The notes under the pieces are model-generated. The model saw only the letters and a list, made by a program, of their open reading frames with translations. It made no database searches and was not told the origin of the DNA. From positions 1 through 19,253 of the forward strand of contig NW_026971915.1 in the NCBI RefSeq assembly GCF_026151205.1: 19,253 nt of DNA, in the 5' to 3' direction. Made by a program: the position numbers and the translations under genes. The DNA comes from Bolinopsis microptera (Eukaryota; Ctenophora; Tentaculata; Lobata; Bolinopsidae). The first letter of the stretch is position 1; each line of letters begins with the position of its first letter. This document shows, piece by piece, positions 1 to 10,430 of this stretch.

Positions 1-1440
1 AAGTTAAGTGAAATATTTTCCAATTATGACGACTAATTAGTCTAATTTTTTAATTGTTAGTGATTAATTGAGTCTCGACTGGAAAGTCAATAATGTAGCC
101 CAATAAATTTTGAGCATATGTGCGAAAGATTCGTGGCGTTTAGTATTTTGGTTTGTCCTCTATAGCCTCTAGAAAAGGTGGGTCGTAAACGACCCTATCG
201 TCCCTAATGGGTTAAACTTAGTAACTTATGCTTGACAAGCATGAGCTTTGATATCGATATTTCGCATCGTTCTCTTAGAATGCATGGTTTCAGTGCACTG
301 AAATCTGAAAATATTTATAATTCATGAATTTGGTCATCGGAGACTATATTAGTGTTCCACAGTATTTTGAAACCTATTAAAGAAGTGAGGAATCAATAGT
401 CAGTTAAGGTTCCTAGTTGTCGGTCACCGAAGTTAAGTTTGGAATTTTATCTAAGAATAAAATGGCATGAATATATTCATCAGTAAATAATAGGTTTCGT
501 ACCTGACAAGTATAGCTCTAAGCAGGGTTAATAATCAGTGAGTGCCGAGTAACTGTGAAAAAGTATCAAAATCAGAGTCAAACAAAAGAAATTGATAAAA
601 ACAATTATGCTAATAACTAAATTATTATTTCATTATTGTTAACTGCAGTTAAACGCTTACCATATAAAAGCTTATTTAAGATATGTCAGGTAAAGTCTGG
701 ACATTCGTCCGTCTTGCCATGGTGGGCTCTGACTACAATATATACTGCGTTTGACCTAAAATACAATTGTAGCACAGAAACGTTGACCAGCTAAAAGATG
801 CGCGGAACGTTTTTAACAACACGGAAATCAATGGCTGAAAAGTGATTCATGGCTTCATTATCATAATTCAGAAAATTAACTAAAACAGTAATCATACCAA
901 ATTGTGGAGCTGATTGAGGGGGTGGTTTACTATAAGTATATTAATATGTTCGTCACTTCGTCACTTCGTCTAGATGGAGTCTTCTTTCATGTTCGGTATA
1001 TACTCCACCTGAACGTACCAGTGAACCTGCAGTTTTAATAGTGTAATGCACACGCTTTTATTCTAGTTTTACATCTAAATTACCTTTTTGCCATATTATT
1101 ATTATTTGTGTGTTGAGTAGCTATAGGTGGATGAAACTGAATAGCTACTAAGCTACTAGTAAATTCTGTCGACCAGATATACTCAAAAGTTTGGTTACCA
1201 ATTTCATGGTGCAGTCAACATTTTACTTACTATATTGATATAACTGTGGACAATCCTCGATAAAAATTCCTCTCCATATCTTCCACCAAACTTCATGGTC
1301 GACTATAACTGTTCGTAGACCGCCATTTTTAGCTTTTAAACCCATGTCCCATAACTTACCTTTAAAGAAAATTAAGATATCTGAATTTGACAAAATGCGG
1401 CTTTCCTGAAATCAGTTTTCACAACGATGTGAGGCATGAA
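1..1440. other. AT-rich non-coding stretch, no gene seen
   Basis: No open frame of about 60 codons occurs here and no domain or convincing exon pair could be read on either strand. The only local repeat noticed is a short direct repeat near 953-972, three copies of CGTCACTT-like sequence. It is best described as intergenic or intronic AT-rich DNA. Confidence 0.6.
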
Positions 1441-1449
1441 GTTCACATA

Positions 1450-1990
1450 GCCATGTGCCTACGCGTACTGCGTGACGCGCTTGTTTCACGGTCGCGCGCT
1501 ACTGCGCGCTACTGCAAGCGAGAGGGCTCTGGTTAGAGCAAGGCATGAAGCGTTTGTATTTGACGGATGATACTCGTCTAAATTTCTTCGAAGTTGGAAG
1601 TATGAAGTAGCGCGCGCCGCGCCGGTTTCTTTTCAAAATATTAGCCAGAGGCAAGTGCTACGAAGACCGCGCGCCAGGTTCCGGTTAGTCCATTAACAAT
1701 AAACACGTTTGTAGAAGTAGAACACTTAATCATCGAGCGCGAATATGGGAAACTAACCGTATTTGATTAATTTCCCACATGAAGAACATCCATTTACTAT
1801 GTAGTCTGTTATCCATGATCCAGCCGCTCCAACTAATTTAATAATTATCCCTGCAGTTTCTTTTCGTTTAAATCGTAAATTCGCGCGCAAAAATTACACC
1901 GGCGCGCCTTCCATTTATGATGAATTAGACGCATACATTATTAGCAGCGAGTGTGTCAAACGGACGGTCACTCGCGCCGCGCGCAATGCA
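1450..1990. promoter_or_regulatory. CpG/GCGC-rich island, possible promoter
   Basis: Within strongly AT-rich flanks this stretch carries many GCGC and CGCG clusters: a tandem GCGCGCTACT near 1493-1512, GCGCGCCGCGCCGG near 1612-1625, GCGCGCC near 1669, CGCGCGC near 1882, GGCGCGCC near 1901 and CGCGCCGCGCGC near 1973. Such CpG retention in an AT-rich animal genome is often found at promoters or in young repeats. No initiator, first exon or direction could be established, so the promoter reading is only an inference. Confidence 0.25.
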
Positions 1991-3839
1991 ACAACGACTA
2001 ATTGCAAATTATATTTCATTATCAATTTAAACTTTAGTTTTCCAAATTTGGCAATAATTGTAAATCAAATATACAAGTGGTCATTTCATAAACGATTAAA
2101 TTTTTTATTTAATGGATCCACTGTTCGTAATTAATGATTGACGGTAGTTTATTTTATTTGCTCATGACAAATACAAAATATGCCGTTCAGTGTTGATAAT
2201 TATGGTATTGGTATGATTAATATATAAGTATAATTCTTACGCTACACTAGTATATGGTATGCTTAATAGAGTTTTGGTCATTAACATTGATTGGAGAAAA
2301 AATTGAAATAAGACATTACATTAGAAATTTTTTTTTAAATATTATGTAATTCTAGTCAAGTAGTCAAGCCGCGCATCCAAGCTTTATCCAAATTGCAAAC
2401 TTTGTAAACGTTTGCGGAGTAAATATTTTCGTTTTGAGAATTAAAACTGAGTTTAAGGTTACTTGTTATTGAGTCATGCAATGCACGTAAGCTGGTATCT
2501 TTCATTGTTGAATTGTAATCGATTACCGCTGGCACTCGCTGACTTTAAAATGTTCAACCAACCCGCAAGCAGCAACCAGAGAATAGAGGTAAGATCTTTC
2601 GTCTAGACACTTGATGATATTTGTTGTAGCTATCTCGTTTGATAAGTGATAATAATGGGAATAATAATCTATTATTCACCGAATAATTTTTGCAGTGAAG
2701 ACAGGGTAACTACTCAATTATTATTTTTGTCCAGGTGAATTGATCTGAAAAACAATGCCGTCCAGAATGCAGCATTCCTAAAATATGGTTGCTAAAATAT
2801 GGACTTATGATCTACGGCAGTGGTAAGGGCTCCTAATTTGCTTGAAACATGACCCGTTCAAATCAAAATAGAAGTCTGCTGTGTAATTATACTATATATC
2901 AATGATAAATATTTGTCAGAATGTGATGAAGAGTATAAGTGGAAATGTTTTCTTCTCAAGATGAACTACTATACATTCTGACGTTATGGGATAATAACAC
3001 AACAGTCCTGTTCGCTCTCTCCGATCCCTTTTGCTAGGTGAGTTAGTTTGTAATCTAAGTACAGAGTATTAAATTGTGGGCAATTGTACTAGAAACTAGT
3101 CGAAAGCATTCAAAATGTAAAATCAGCTATAATATCCATGTAATCAAATTGAGGAAGCATAAGAGCGTTTACAAACATTTTTCTATATTTCAGTGGAAGT
3201 ATGTAGTTTTTTAAAACCTAGATTATAATAATGCTCCTATTCTCCTAGTAACATGATCTTACATCATCAATATTATATGGTCCTGAAAGTTTAACAGGTT
3301 GTCTATTACCAGACCTAGGTATTTCTGGGATTTATGTGAAGACTGCCATGTTCCAAATCAAGAGGGATCGACAGTCTATCAAGATTAGGACATTTGTCGA
3401 ATACTATGAATGAGGATTTTGAAACATTTAATCTCAGCTTGTTAATTCTAAGCCATTCATATAAAATCTGTATACTACTTCTACTACATTGTCAGACGAG
3501 CCTCAAGTGATATTATCAAAATATAGTGCACTGTCATCTGCAAATAAACAAGCAGTAGACTGTTCTGCTAATCTATTGTTATGTAGTAAATGGACATACA
3601 TTTTCAAAATTGAAACATGAGATCACAACTCAATATAGGATGATAATCTATTTGATGAATATATAATAGCATTCAACTTTCCCTTGATAACAAATAAAAT
3701 AGTCAGATTTTCGTTTTACGGGATATTCAAGTAACAGTTCATCATTCATATGCAATGATTGATCAATACCGAAATATATAAACTTACTCTTTGTTAGCCT
3801 TTTTACGTGTATTTCTTGAAGGTTTTAATGGCTTCTATC
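1991..3839. other. AT-rich non-coding stretch, no gene seen
   Basis: No recognisable protein domain or RNA gene. A short ATG-started frame at about 2550-2587 runs into a donor-like GTAAGA, and a pyrimidine-rich acceptor lies near 2734, but joining them gives a stop after two codons, so no coding exon is claimed. Another good donor-like AGGTGAGT occurs near 3037. Confidence 0.5.
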
Positions 3840-4330
3840 TCTTAGAGTCTTAGGTTGAGTTAGGTGGGCCTGATCTGTCTTTGGCAGACACAATAAGCAT
3901 AGCTAAGCACACCTTTCTTTGAGAATTTACATCTCCCGCCACATCTGTTGTCGATATCTTTGTTCTTACAGAAACATGTGACCAACATATTGGACTGGTC
4001 TTTGACGAAAGACCGGTAATCTTGGGATGTGTCCCCTTTACAATAGAGTGCGATGTTGGTGGCAAGTCAAATATATAATCAATATTACTATATTGATAGG
4101 CTCTCAACATGTCAAATGTGACAAACTCTGTTGTAAGCTTTAAAAACTTTCACCAAGTATTCCTCAAATTTCTTGATCTGAGCTTCATTTAGTTCTACTC
4201 AAAGCCTTCAAGGTACATTTCCGGAATCGCCTTTAAGGCTGACAATTTGGTACCTATTCTTGACTGAGTTTCACACCCAGTGCCAATTTGGGCTGCGAGT
4301 AACACTTTCATCAATGGTCGTGGCATCCTA
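3840..4330 (-). pseudogene. Frameshifted remnant of a repetitive invertebrate protein with Cys-rich tail
   Basis: On the minus strand three successive pieces of one protein can be read in different frames. The first (about 4325-4190) includes IGTGCETQSRIGTKLSALKA, which resembles the (A)xTGCDTxS..GTK motif of a large uncharacterised family that is repetitive in cnidarian, mollusc and other invertebrate genomes. The next piece has an AEYLVKV-like segment and then FVTFDMLRAYQYSN followed by DLPPTSHSI (about 4120-4030). The last piece (about 3990-3860), in another frame, has a Cys-rich run with CFCKN, RCGGRCKFSKKG and YCVCQ, like a CXC/tesmin-type tail. At least two frameshifts and a stop separate the pieces, so it is not functional as it stands. 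The family is recalled from memory and its function is unknown; a transposon or transposon-associated origin is likely. Confidence 0.4.
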
Positions 4331-4465
4331 CGTTATAACTTATACCGATCAGTTGTTTTAAAGTGCAAAAGTCAGAACTTTCTCTATAAGTTTTTTATCG
4401 GACTTATTGCTAGTACATAGTGCTTGTAATGTATAATGTATATTGTGCTTGTATACATGGGTAAA

Positions 4466-5530
4466 AATGGGGTCTGACCTAATAACTCGTACACCTGAAG
4501 TCTGTAGACATTAAAATCGTGCTCTACCCACTCAATGTGATGATTTTGACCATTTTTATGGCCAAGATGAGCGCTTAGCTATCATCAGAAGCTGAGATAT
4601 CTTGTAATAAGTAAATTAACTACTACTCGCAAGAGCCTAAAATTACATTTTGACCTTATAACTCCACAACCTAAGGTCTGCAGACTTTAAAACCATGATC
4701 TACCCCACTCAATGTGATGATTCTGACCATTTGTATGCCAAAGATGAGCCCTTAGCTCCCATTAGAAGCTGAGATATCTTGTAATAAGTACATAAATTTC
4801 GGCTCGCGAGAGCCTAAAGTTACGTTTTGACCTAATAATTCAACAACCTGAAGTCTGTAGACTTTAAAACCATGATCTACCCCACTCAATGTGATGATTC
4901 TGACCATTTGTATGCCAAAGATGAGCCCTTAGCTCCCATTAGAAGCTGAGATATCTTGTAATAAGTACATAAATTTCGGCTCGCGAGAGCCTTAAGTTAC
5001 GTTTTGACCTAATAGTTCAACAACCTGAAGTCTGTAGACTTTAAAACCATGATCTACCCCACTCGATGTGATGATTCTGACCATTTGTATGCCAAAGATG
5101 AGCCCTTAGCTCCCATTAGAAGCTGAGATATCTTGTAATAAGTACATAAATTTCGGCTCGCGAGAGCCTTAAGTTACGTTTTGACCTAATAGTTCAACAA
5201 CCTGAAGTCTGTAGACTTTAAAACCATGATCTACCCCACTCGATGTGATGATTCAATTCTGACTATTTGTATGCCAAAGATGAGCCCTTTACTCCCATCA
5301 GAAGCTGAGATCATATCATGAAATAAGTGTGATAATTGTTACTCGCGAGAGCGTACGCGTAGAAGGGCGTGGTCACATAACTCATCAGCCTTAAGCGTGA
5401 GGACTTTGAAACCAGGTTCTACCCCCTAAATGTGATGATTCTGGTCATTTTCGTACCCATTTTGCATTGATCTCCTTTCTCCAATCAGAAATTGAGATAT
5501 GTGGGTTTATATATCGCGAAAGTGCCAAAA
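4466..5530. repeat. 177-bp satellite, about six copies
   Basis: The motif CTGAAGTCTGTAGAC or close variants recurs at about 4501, 4677, 4854, 5031, 5208 and, diverged, 5395. The spacings are 176, 177, 177, 177 and about 187 bp. The central copies (about 4677-5208) are nearly identical while the outer copies diverge and gain small insertions, the pattern expected from unequal exchange. Each unit contains dyad sequences: GTCTGCAGAC in one copy, GTCTGTAGAC in others, and CTCGCGAG. Short open frames across the last copy (5467-5677) are chance frames. Confidence 0.92.
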
Positions 5531-5848
5531 AAGGCGTGGTCAATTGCGCAAAACTGCCTCATATTCAGAAAGCCTCGTATTCAGAAAGTCTACCCAAGCC
5601 AAATTTGTTCCTTAGGGCCGTTCCAGGTCTCGAACCTCGGGGCGGAAGAATATTCTCAGATCCTTGATTATTCCTAAATCCAAACTGATGGTTGGTGAGC
5701 AGGAGAGTTAGAATTAACCCAAATATCAGGGACACGAATGACTACTCCAGGATTTAAGAAACTAAACTTTCAACACTGAAAACATTCAGATTCTTGCCAA
5801 ATATATTTCGATTGTAGTCATCTCCAGTGACATTGAACCTAAAAAATG
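5531..5848. other. Unassigned spacer between satellite and retroelement remnant
   Basis: No coding domain was seen. On the minus strand near 5625-5640 there is a GGTTCGAGACC sequence resembling a Pol III B box, but no matching A box or tRNA fold was found. The 3' untranslated end of the adjoining Penelope-like remnant probably lies here. Confidence 0.4.
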
Positions 5849-6437
5849 TTAAAAGGTTAGTGTAACAGTATTAAGGCCAAAAGGTCTAAGAGAATTAAGC
5901 AAATGTATGTAGTTATTTTCTTTTACTTCAAGTGTACTGGGACTGTAATTCTCTAAAATAAAAGTTATAAAAGTTTCATTAAAATCTGTATGTATAATGT
6001 ACTCCTAAACCGTAGTCAATCAAGTGAACTCCTAGGCTATACTCATCACTAGTAATATCAAATGCTCTACCATCAATGATTTCATAAAATTTGGACCTGT
6101 GTCCGTCCATCCTTTTATGCAAGCTATTAATAGTCCTACCCACATAGTTTTTCTTACAAATCGAACACTGTACAAGATAGATGATGTTATAGGTCTTGCA
6201 ACAACCAGGGGCTGATTTGATCTTTTTGCCATTTGATGTGATGGAGTCCTTACTCATGATCATTTTACAACACTTGCAGTTTCTTCTGTGACAGGGTTCA
6301 GTTTTACCATGTTTAGCACCTAAGGCAAGCTGTTTAGATGTAACGAGGCGAGATCTAAGCGTAGATCCCGTTTTCTTCACAAACTGAAACAGTTTTTTCC
6401 TTTCGGTGCTGTGGTGGAGTTTGTGGCTTGCTGACTC
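5849..6437 (-). mobile_element. Penelope-like element C-terminus with GIY-YIG endonuclease, frameshifted
   Basis: This is the C-terminal part of a Penelope-like retroelement ORF, a class whose protein joins a reverse transcriptase to a GIY-YIG nuclease that nicks target DNA. The main frame is open from 6437 to 5979. It shows FVKKTGSTLRSRLV, a Cys cluster CHRRNCKCCK, then IIYLVQCSICKKNYVGRT, which matches the GIY and YIG strands, and the Arg-containing helix LHKRMDGHR. The frame ends early at 5979 with HYTYRF. The expected tail continues in another frame to a stop at 5849-5851: it contains FNETF, the segment LEVKENNYI with a conserved Glu, and RPFGLN. A single small indel near 5985 therefore splits the domain. 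No reverse transcriptase was recognised upstream on this strand, so the copy is also 5'-truncated or too decayed to read. It is a different fragment from the one at 18.5-19.2 kb. Confidence 0.85.
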
Positions 6438-6659
6438 TCACTTTCACTAAAACTACGAGTTCGTCTCAAGTGACCTTCGTATTTCTGGACAACATTCACC
6501 AAGTCATTGTCACTTCCATAACTGGTTGGTGAGCAGTTTATTTGTTTCAATGTTCTCGGTAAGCTGTTGGTTAACAAAGTATTCTATACATTTCCCAAGT
6601 AAGGGGAGTATGGAATATGGATATTGGTCGATAAGTATTTGGATCATTAGGGTCCCCGT

Positions 6660-6985
6660 TCTACTCGCCATGTTCACTAAAAGTAACCAGTTTTTATGTA
6701 CCTAGCTCGCACCATGCCATGGTCACTAAAAGTTACCAGTTTTGGTGTACTTTACTTGTCATTTTCACCCCAAAGTTACCTATTTGGTTACCAGTTTTAG
6801 TGTAGCTTACTCGCTAATTTCACCAGAAGTTACCAGTTTTGAGGTATCTCATTCGCCATATCTAACAAAATTTCCCAATTTTAATGTACTTTACTCGCCA
6901 TGTTCACCAAAAGTTACCATTTTCCATGTACCTTACTCATCATGTTACCAAAAATTGCCTGTTTGATGTTACTTGCTGATTTCAC
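6660..6985. repeat. Degenerate ~45-bp tandem repeat, about seven copies
   Basis: The phrases TTCACCAAAAGTTACCAG, TTTTAGTGTA and CTTACTCGCCATG recur in the same order from about 6668 to 6982, each time roughly 42-48 bp apart. Copies differ by several bases and small indels, so the array is old. Open frames such as 6742-6966 arise from the repeat and show no recognisable protein domain. Confidence 0.75.
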
Positions 6986-7020
6986 CACATTATGAAGTTC
7001 AGAAAGAAATATTATTCCTC

Positions 7021-7385
7021 AATTAACACTATATCTCACTAGGGTGGAGACGTGACTGTAGTAGTTATGATGCGGAACAAGGAACGAGACTACGAGAGGG
7101 AGAAGAGGAGGGCCCCGTTGATATGGTGAGCCTGAACCACATGACCCACCATGCCACTCTCTCCCTCGAAAGATGGTCACCAGTACTTTCCCAACCAGCC
7201 CGCCCTTCTGATAAGCAGCAGTGTGTGAGAGAACGGAGCGCCAGTACTCAGTCTGTGGAGGCCATGCACATGGTCTGTGACGAAGAGGAACCTGTGACCA
7301 GGCAACCAGAACAACATGTTGCCCGGCAACCATAACAAAGACCCTCTGAACAACCTGCCCGGCCCGCTTGGACAGAGCAGGTAAC
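7021..7385 (+). other. GC-rich open stretch of unknown origin, possible exon
   Basis: This block is distinctly richer in G+C than its surroundings. In the plus frame it is open from just after a TAA at about 7023 to a stop at 7333-7335, roughly 100 codons. The predicted peptide is polar, with GEEEGPVD, SQPARPSDKQQC and DEEEPVTRQPEQ. A GTAACT donor-like site follows an AGCAG at about 7379. The opposite strand is also open over nearly the same span (7333-7019), so openness alone is weak evidence. I recognise no domain. It could be an exon, a retroelement gag fragment or a fortuitously open GC-rich patch. Confidence 0.25.
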
Positions 7386-7417
7386 TGCCCTTGTTAAATA
7401 ACACTTTTGCGGGTTTA

Positions 7418-7556
7418 TATCAGGGGGGGGGGGGTACCAATGGCATAAAATGGCATAAAATGGCATACGTTTTATGGCATAAATGGAAATTTTTATTGTC
7501 CAATTCTCCATTATGCAATTTATGTCATTGGTACCCCCCCCCTCCCCCCCTATCAG
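7418..7556. mobile_element. Short MITE-like inverted-repeat element with 6-bp flanking repeat
   Basis: A G-run followed by TACCAATGGCATAAA (from 7424) is mirrored by TTTATGTCATTGGTACC plus a C-rich run ending at 7550, giving terminal inverted repeats of roughly 30 bp. The element is flanked on both sides by TATCAG (7418-7423 and 7551-7556), which looks like a target-site duplication. The interior is only about 70 bp and repeats ATGGCATAAA several times. There is no coding capacity. A non-autonomous DNA transposon is the natural reading; the superfamily is not clear because a 6-bp duplication is not diagnostic. The G-run could also form a G-quadruplex. Confidence 0.65.
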
Positions 7557-7929
7557 AGATATTTCGGTTTTTTACCATGTCAAACACGGGAGCTTTGAGC
7601 ACTTTTAGGAGAATATTCATTTTCGTTCATTTCGGTTCATTCCATGAACCTGGGTAATTTTACGCGACTTTTGATGACTCGTCAGCCTAGCTTATAAGTA
7701 TAACTATATCCATCTTAGAAAATCGAATGGAGGCTTAACCCAATTCCCAGCACTTAAATACAGCAAACACTTCGATGTCCCAATGTCCCAAATTCATGGA
7801 AATTGATGGATTTATCTTCTGAAACTAGCAAATTTCAAGATTTTCGTGTTGAAAAAAAATTTGTTTAGCCACACTTTGACAGAAAGGCTGGCGCGCGCGC
7901 ACAATTTATAACTGCACACGCGTTCGCTT
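7557..7929. other. Non-coding spacer
   Basis: No gene or domain seen. It contains a GCGCGCGCGC dinucleotide run near 7892 and a short direct repeat TGTCCCAA at about 7777-7792. It leads directly into the 184/195-bp satellite. Confidence 0.5.
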
Positions 7930-9900
7930 GGTTTATGAAGAGGATTTTGGAATATGTTTTGGTGGTGAAATAGGTAGTACCTGTCCTAAACCATCATAAA
8001 AATCAAGTTTCGACCTCTCAACCCACTCAAGCCATTCCCAGGGGCCACGCCCATCCCAAAATAGCTGAAATCCAGGTAAAATCAAGATTGAAAATCTTTA
8101 CCCCCGTATGCGATTTATGTTCCGGGGTAAGGTGGCCCATGTTTTAGTATAAAATGGGTACTGACTATCCCAAACCATCAAAAAAACCAAGTTTACACCT
8201 CTCAAACCACTCAGGCCACTCCCAGGGGCCACGCCCATCCCAAAATAGCTGAAATCCAGGATTAAAAATCTTTACCCCCGTATGCGATTTATGTTTCGGG
8301 GTAGGTGGCCCATGTTTTAGTATAAAAATGGGTACTGCCTATCCCAAACCATCATAAAAACCAAGTTTCGGCCTCTCAAACCACTCAGGCCCAAGGCCAC
8401 TCCCAGGGGCCACGCCCATCCCAAAATAGCTGAAATCCAGGTCAAATCCCATACAAATCCTGTCTGAGAATCTTTACCCCCGCGCCCTATGCGATTTATG
8501 TTCCGGGGTAGGTGGCCCATATTTTAGTATAGAAATGGGCACTGCCTATCCCAAACCATCATAAAAACCAAGTTTCGACCTCTCAACCCACTCAGGCCAC
8601 TCCCAGGGGCCACGCCCATCCCAAAATAATTGAAATCCAGGTAAAATCAAGATTGAAAATCTTTACCCCCGTATGCGATTTATGTTCCGGGGTAGGTGGC
8701 CCATGTTTTAGTATAAAAATGGGTACTGCCTATCCCAAACCATCATAAAAACCAAGTTTCCACCTCTCAAACCACTCAGGCCACTCCCAGGGGCCACGCC
8801 CACCCCAAAATAGCTGAAATCCATGTCAAATCCCATACAAATCCAGACTGAGAATCTTTACCCCCGTATGCGATTTATGTTCCGGGGTAGGTGGCCCATA
8901 TTTTAGTATAGAAATGGGCACTGCCTATCCCAAACCATCATAAAAACCAAGTTTCGACCTCTCAACCCACTCAGGCCACTCCCAGGGGCCACGCCCATCC
9001 CAAAATAATTGAAATCCAGGTAAAATCAAGATTGAAAATCTTTACCCCCGTATGCGATTTATGTTCCGGGGTAGGTGGCCCATGTTTTAGTATAAAAATG
9101 GGTACTGCCTATCCCAAACCATCATAAAAACCAAGTTTCCACCTCTCAAACCACTCAGGCCACTCCCAGGGGCCACGCCCACCCCAAAATAGCTGAAATC
9201 CATGTCAAATCCCATACAAATCCAGACTGAGAATCTTTACCCCCGTATGCGATTTATGTTCCGGGGTAGGTGGTCCATGTTTTAGTATAAAAATGGGTAC
9301 TGCCTATCCCAAACCATTAAAAAACCAAGTTTCGACCTATCAAACCACTCAGGCCACTCCCAGGGGCCACGCCCATCCCAAAATAGCTGAAATCCAGGCC
9401 AAATCCCATACAAATCCAGACTGAGAATCTTTACCCCCGTATGCGATTTATGTTCCAGGGTAGGTGGCCCATGTTTTAGCATAAAAATGGGTACTGCCTA
9501 TCCCAAACCATCATAAAAATCAAGTTTCGACCTCCCAACCCACTCAGGCCACTCTCAGGGGCCACGCCCATCCCAAAATTACTGAAATCCAGGTAAAATC
9601 CAGACCGAGAATCTTTACCCCTGTGATGCTTTTTGTTCCGGAGTAGGTGGCACATGTTTTAGTGTTTAAATAGGTAGTACTTGTCCCAAACCATCATAAA
9701 AATTAAGTTTCGACTTCTCAACCCACTCAGGCCACTCCTAGGGGCCACGCCCATCCCAAAATTACTGAAATTCAGGTAAAATCCAGACCGAGAATCTTTA
9801 CCCCTGTAGTGATTTTATGTTCCGGGGTAGGTGGAACTCAGGCCATATCCATTCTAAAATTACTGAATTCAAGGTGAAATGAAAATAGCTAAAATCTGGA
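7930..9900. repeat. 184/195-bp satellite with 379-bp dimeric higher-order unit
   Basis: About eleven units carry the recurring phrases CTATCCCAAACCATCATAAA, CCAGGGGCCACGCCCATCCC and GATTTATGTTCCGGGGTAGG. The last phrase falls at about 8119, 8293, 8500, 8684, 8879, 9063, 9258, 9452, 9635 and 9819, so spacings are 174, 207, 184, 195, 184, 195, 194, 183 and 184 bp. In the centre, units alternate 184 and 195 bp, and two successive 379-bp dimers (about 8500-8879 and 8879-9258) are almost identical. The edge units are more diverged. Minus-strand frames of 66-67 codons inside the array (8520-8317 and 9482-9282) are repeat-derived and are not called as genes. Confidence 0.93.
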
Positions 9901-10335
9901 AACCCCTACCCCTGTAATCGTTTTTATATGAGACTTTTTAAGACAATTCAATTTCTTTCAGATTGGGAGTTGCAGTGAAGTTCTGCCAAAGATTTTCTAC
10001 GATGAGATAAGAATACCTAGACCTTACCTCTCGAACAATTCTCTGATATCACATCAAAATGTTAATTTGTTTTTATTATTATATGTGAGATTAGAACCTT
10101 AAATTAAAATGTTTTATTTTTCAAAGAAAATGAAAATTTGCCCTCACTCCTAATTTCCTTGTTTCACTTGTCCTTGTCTCTTCCAACCGGATATTATCCA
10201 ACTATGAGTACAAAATGACTTGAACTTACTATTAACAAAATGATACCTCCACATGGTTGTTCTAACAAGTCATCCTACGGTTAGCCATTTTTATTGTATT
10301 ACCACTAAAAAGTTGTTTAAATACTTGTTTCGGAT
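9901..10335. other. AT-rich spacer with one isolated acceptor-like site
   Basis: No domain recognised. A plus-strand polypyrimidine-AG (TTCAATTTCTTTCAG, ending at 9961) is followed by about 46 open codons to a stop near 10100, but the peptide resembles nothing I know and lies in AT-rich sequence. On the minus strand AATAAA-type poly(A) signals occur at about 10072-10077 and 10288-10293. They could serve the lectin/sushi gene at 10725-12149 but are common by chance here. Confidence 0.35.
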
Positions 10336-10339
10336 AAAA

Positions 10340-10430
10340 AATGTGAATATGGGTCTGGGTCGGTTTCGAACTCGATTCAAGTCTCGGGTGATCATGTGAA
10401 GATATTACGCTTAGCGAACTTAGCTGTTAA
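10340..10430 (-). repeat. tRNA-like sequence, possible SINE head
   Basis: Read on the minus strand, AGCTAAGTTCGCTAAGCG (10425-10408) resembles a Pol III A box within a D arm. GAGTTCGAAACC (about 10373-10362) resembles a B box in a T arm, and the spacing between them fits a tRNA-derived promoter. A complete cloverleaf with acceptor stem could not be drawn, so a functional tRNA is unlikely. A decayed tRNA-derived SINE is the better reading. No terminal duplication or tail was identified. Confidence 0.35.

Noticed and set aside
2550-2745. Short ATG frame with GTAAGA donor and a downstream acceptor
   Set aside because: Joining them gives a stop two codons later, so there is no meaningful protein; a non-coding transcript cannot be judged from sequence.
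5625-5645. Pol III B-box-like GGTTCGAGACC on the minus strand
   Set aside because: No A box or tRNA arms were found at the right distance, so no tRNA or SINE is claimed.
8317-8520. Minus-strand frames of 66-67 codons inside the 184/195-bp satellite (also 9282-9482)
   Set aside because: They recur only because the repeat unit recurs, have no domain and no splice context.
9962-10103. Acceptor-like TTTCTTTCAG followed by about 46 open plus-strand codons
   Set aside because: The peptide resembles nothing known, is partly AT-driven and has no partner donor that I could find.
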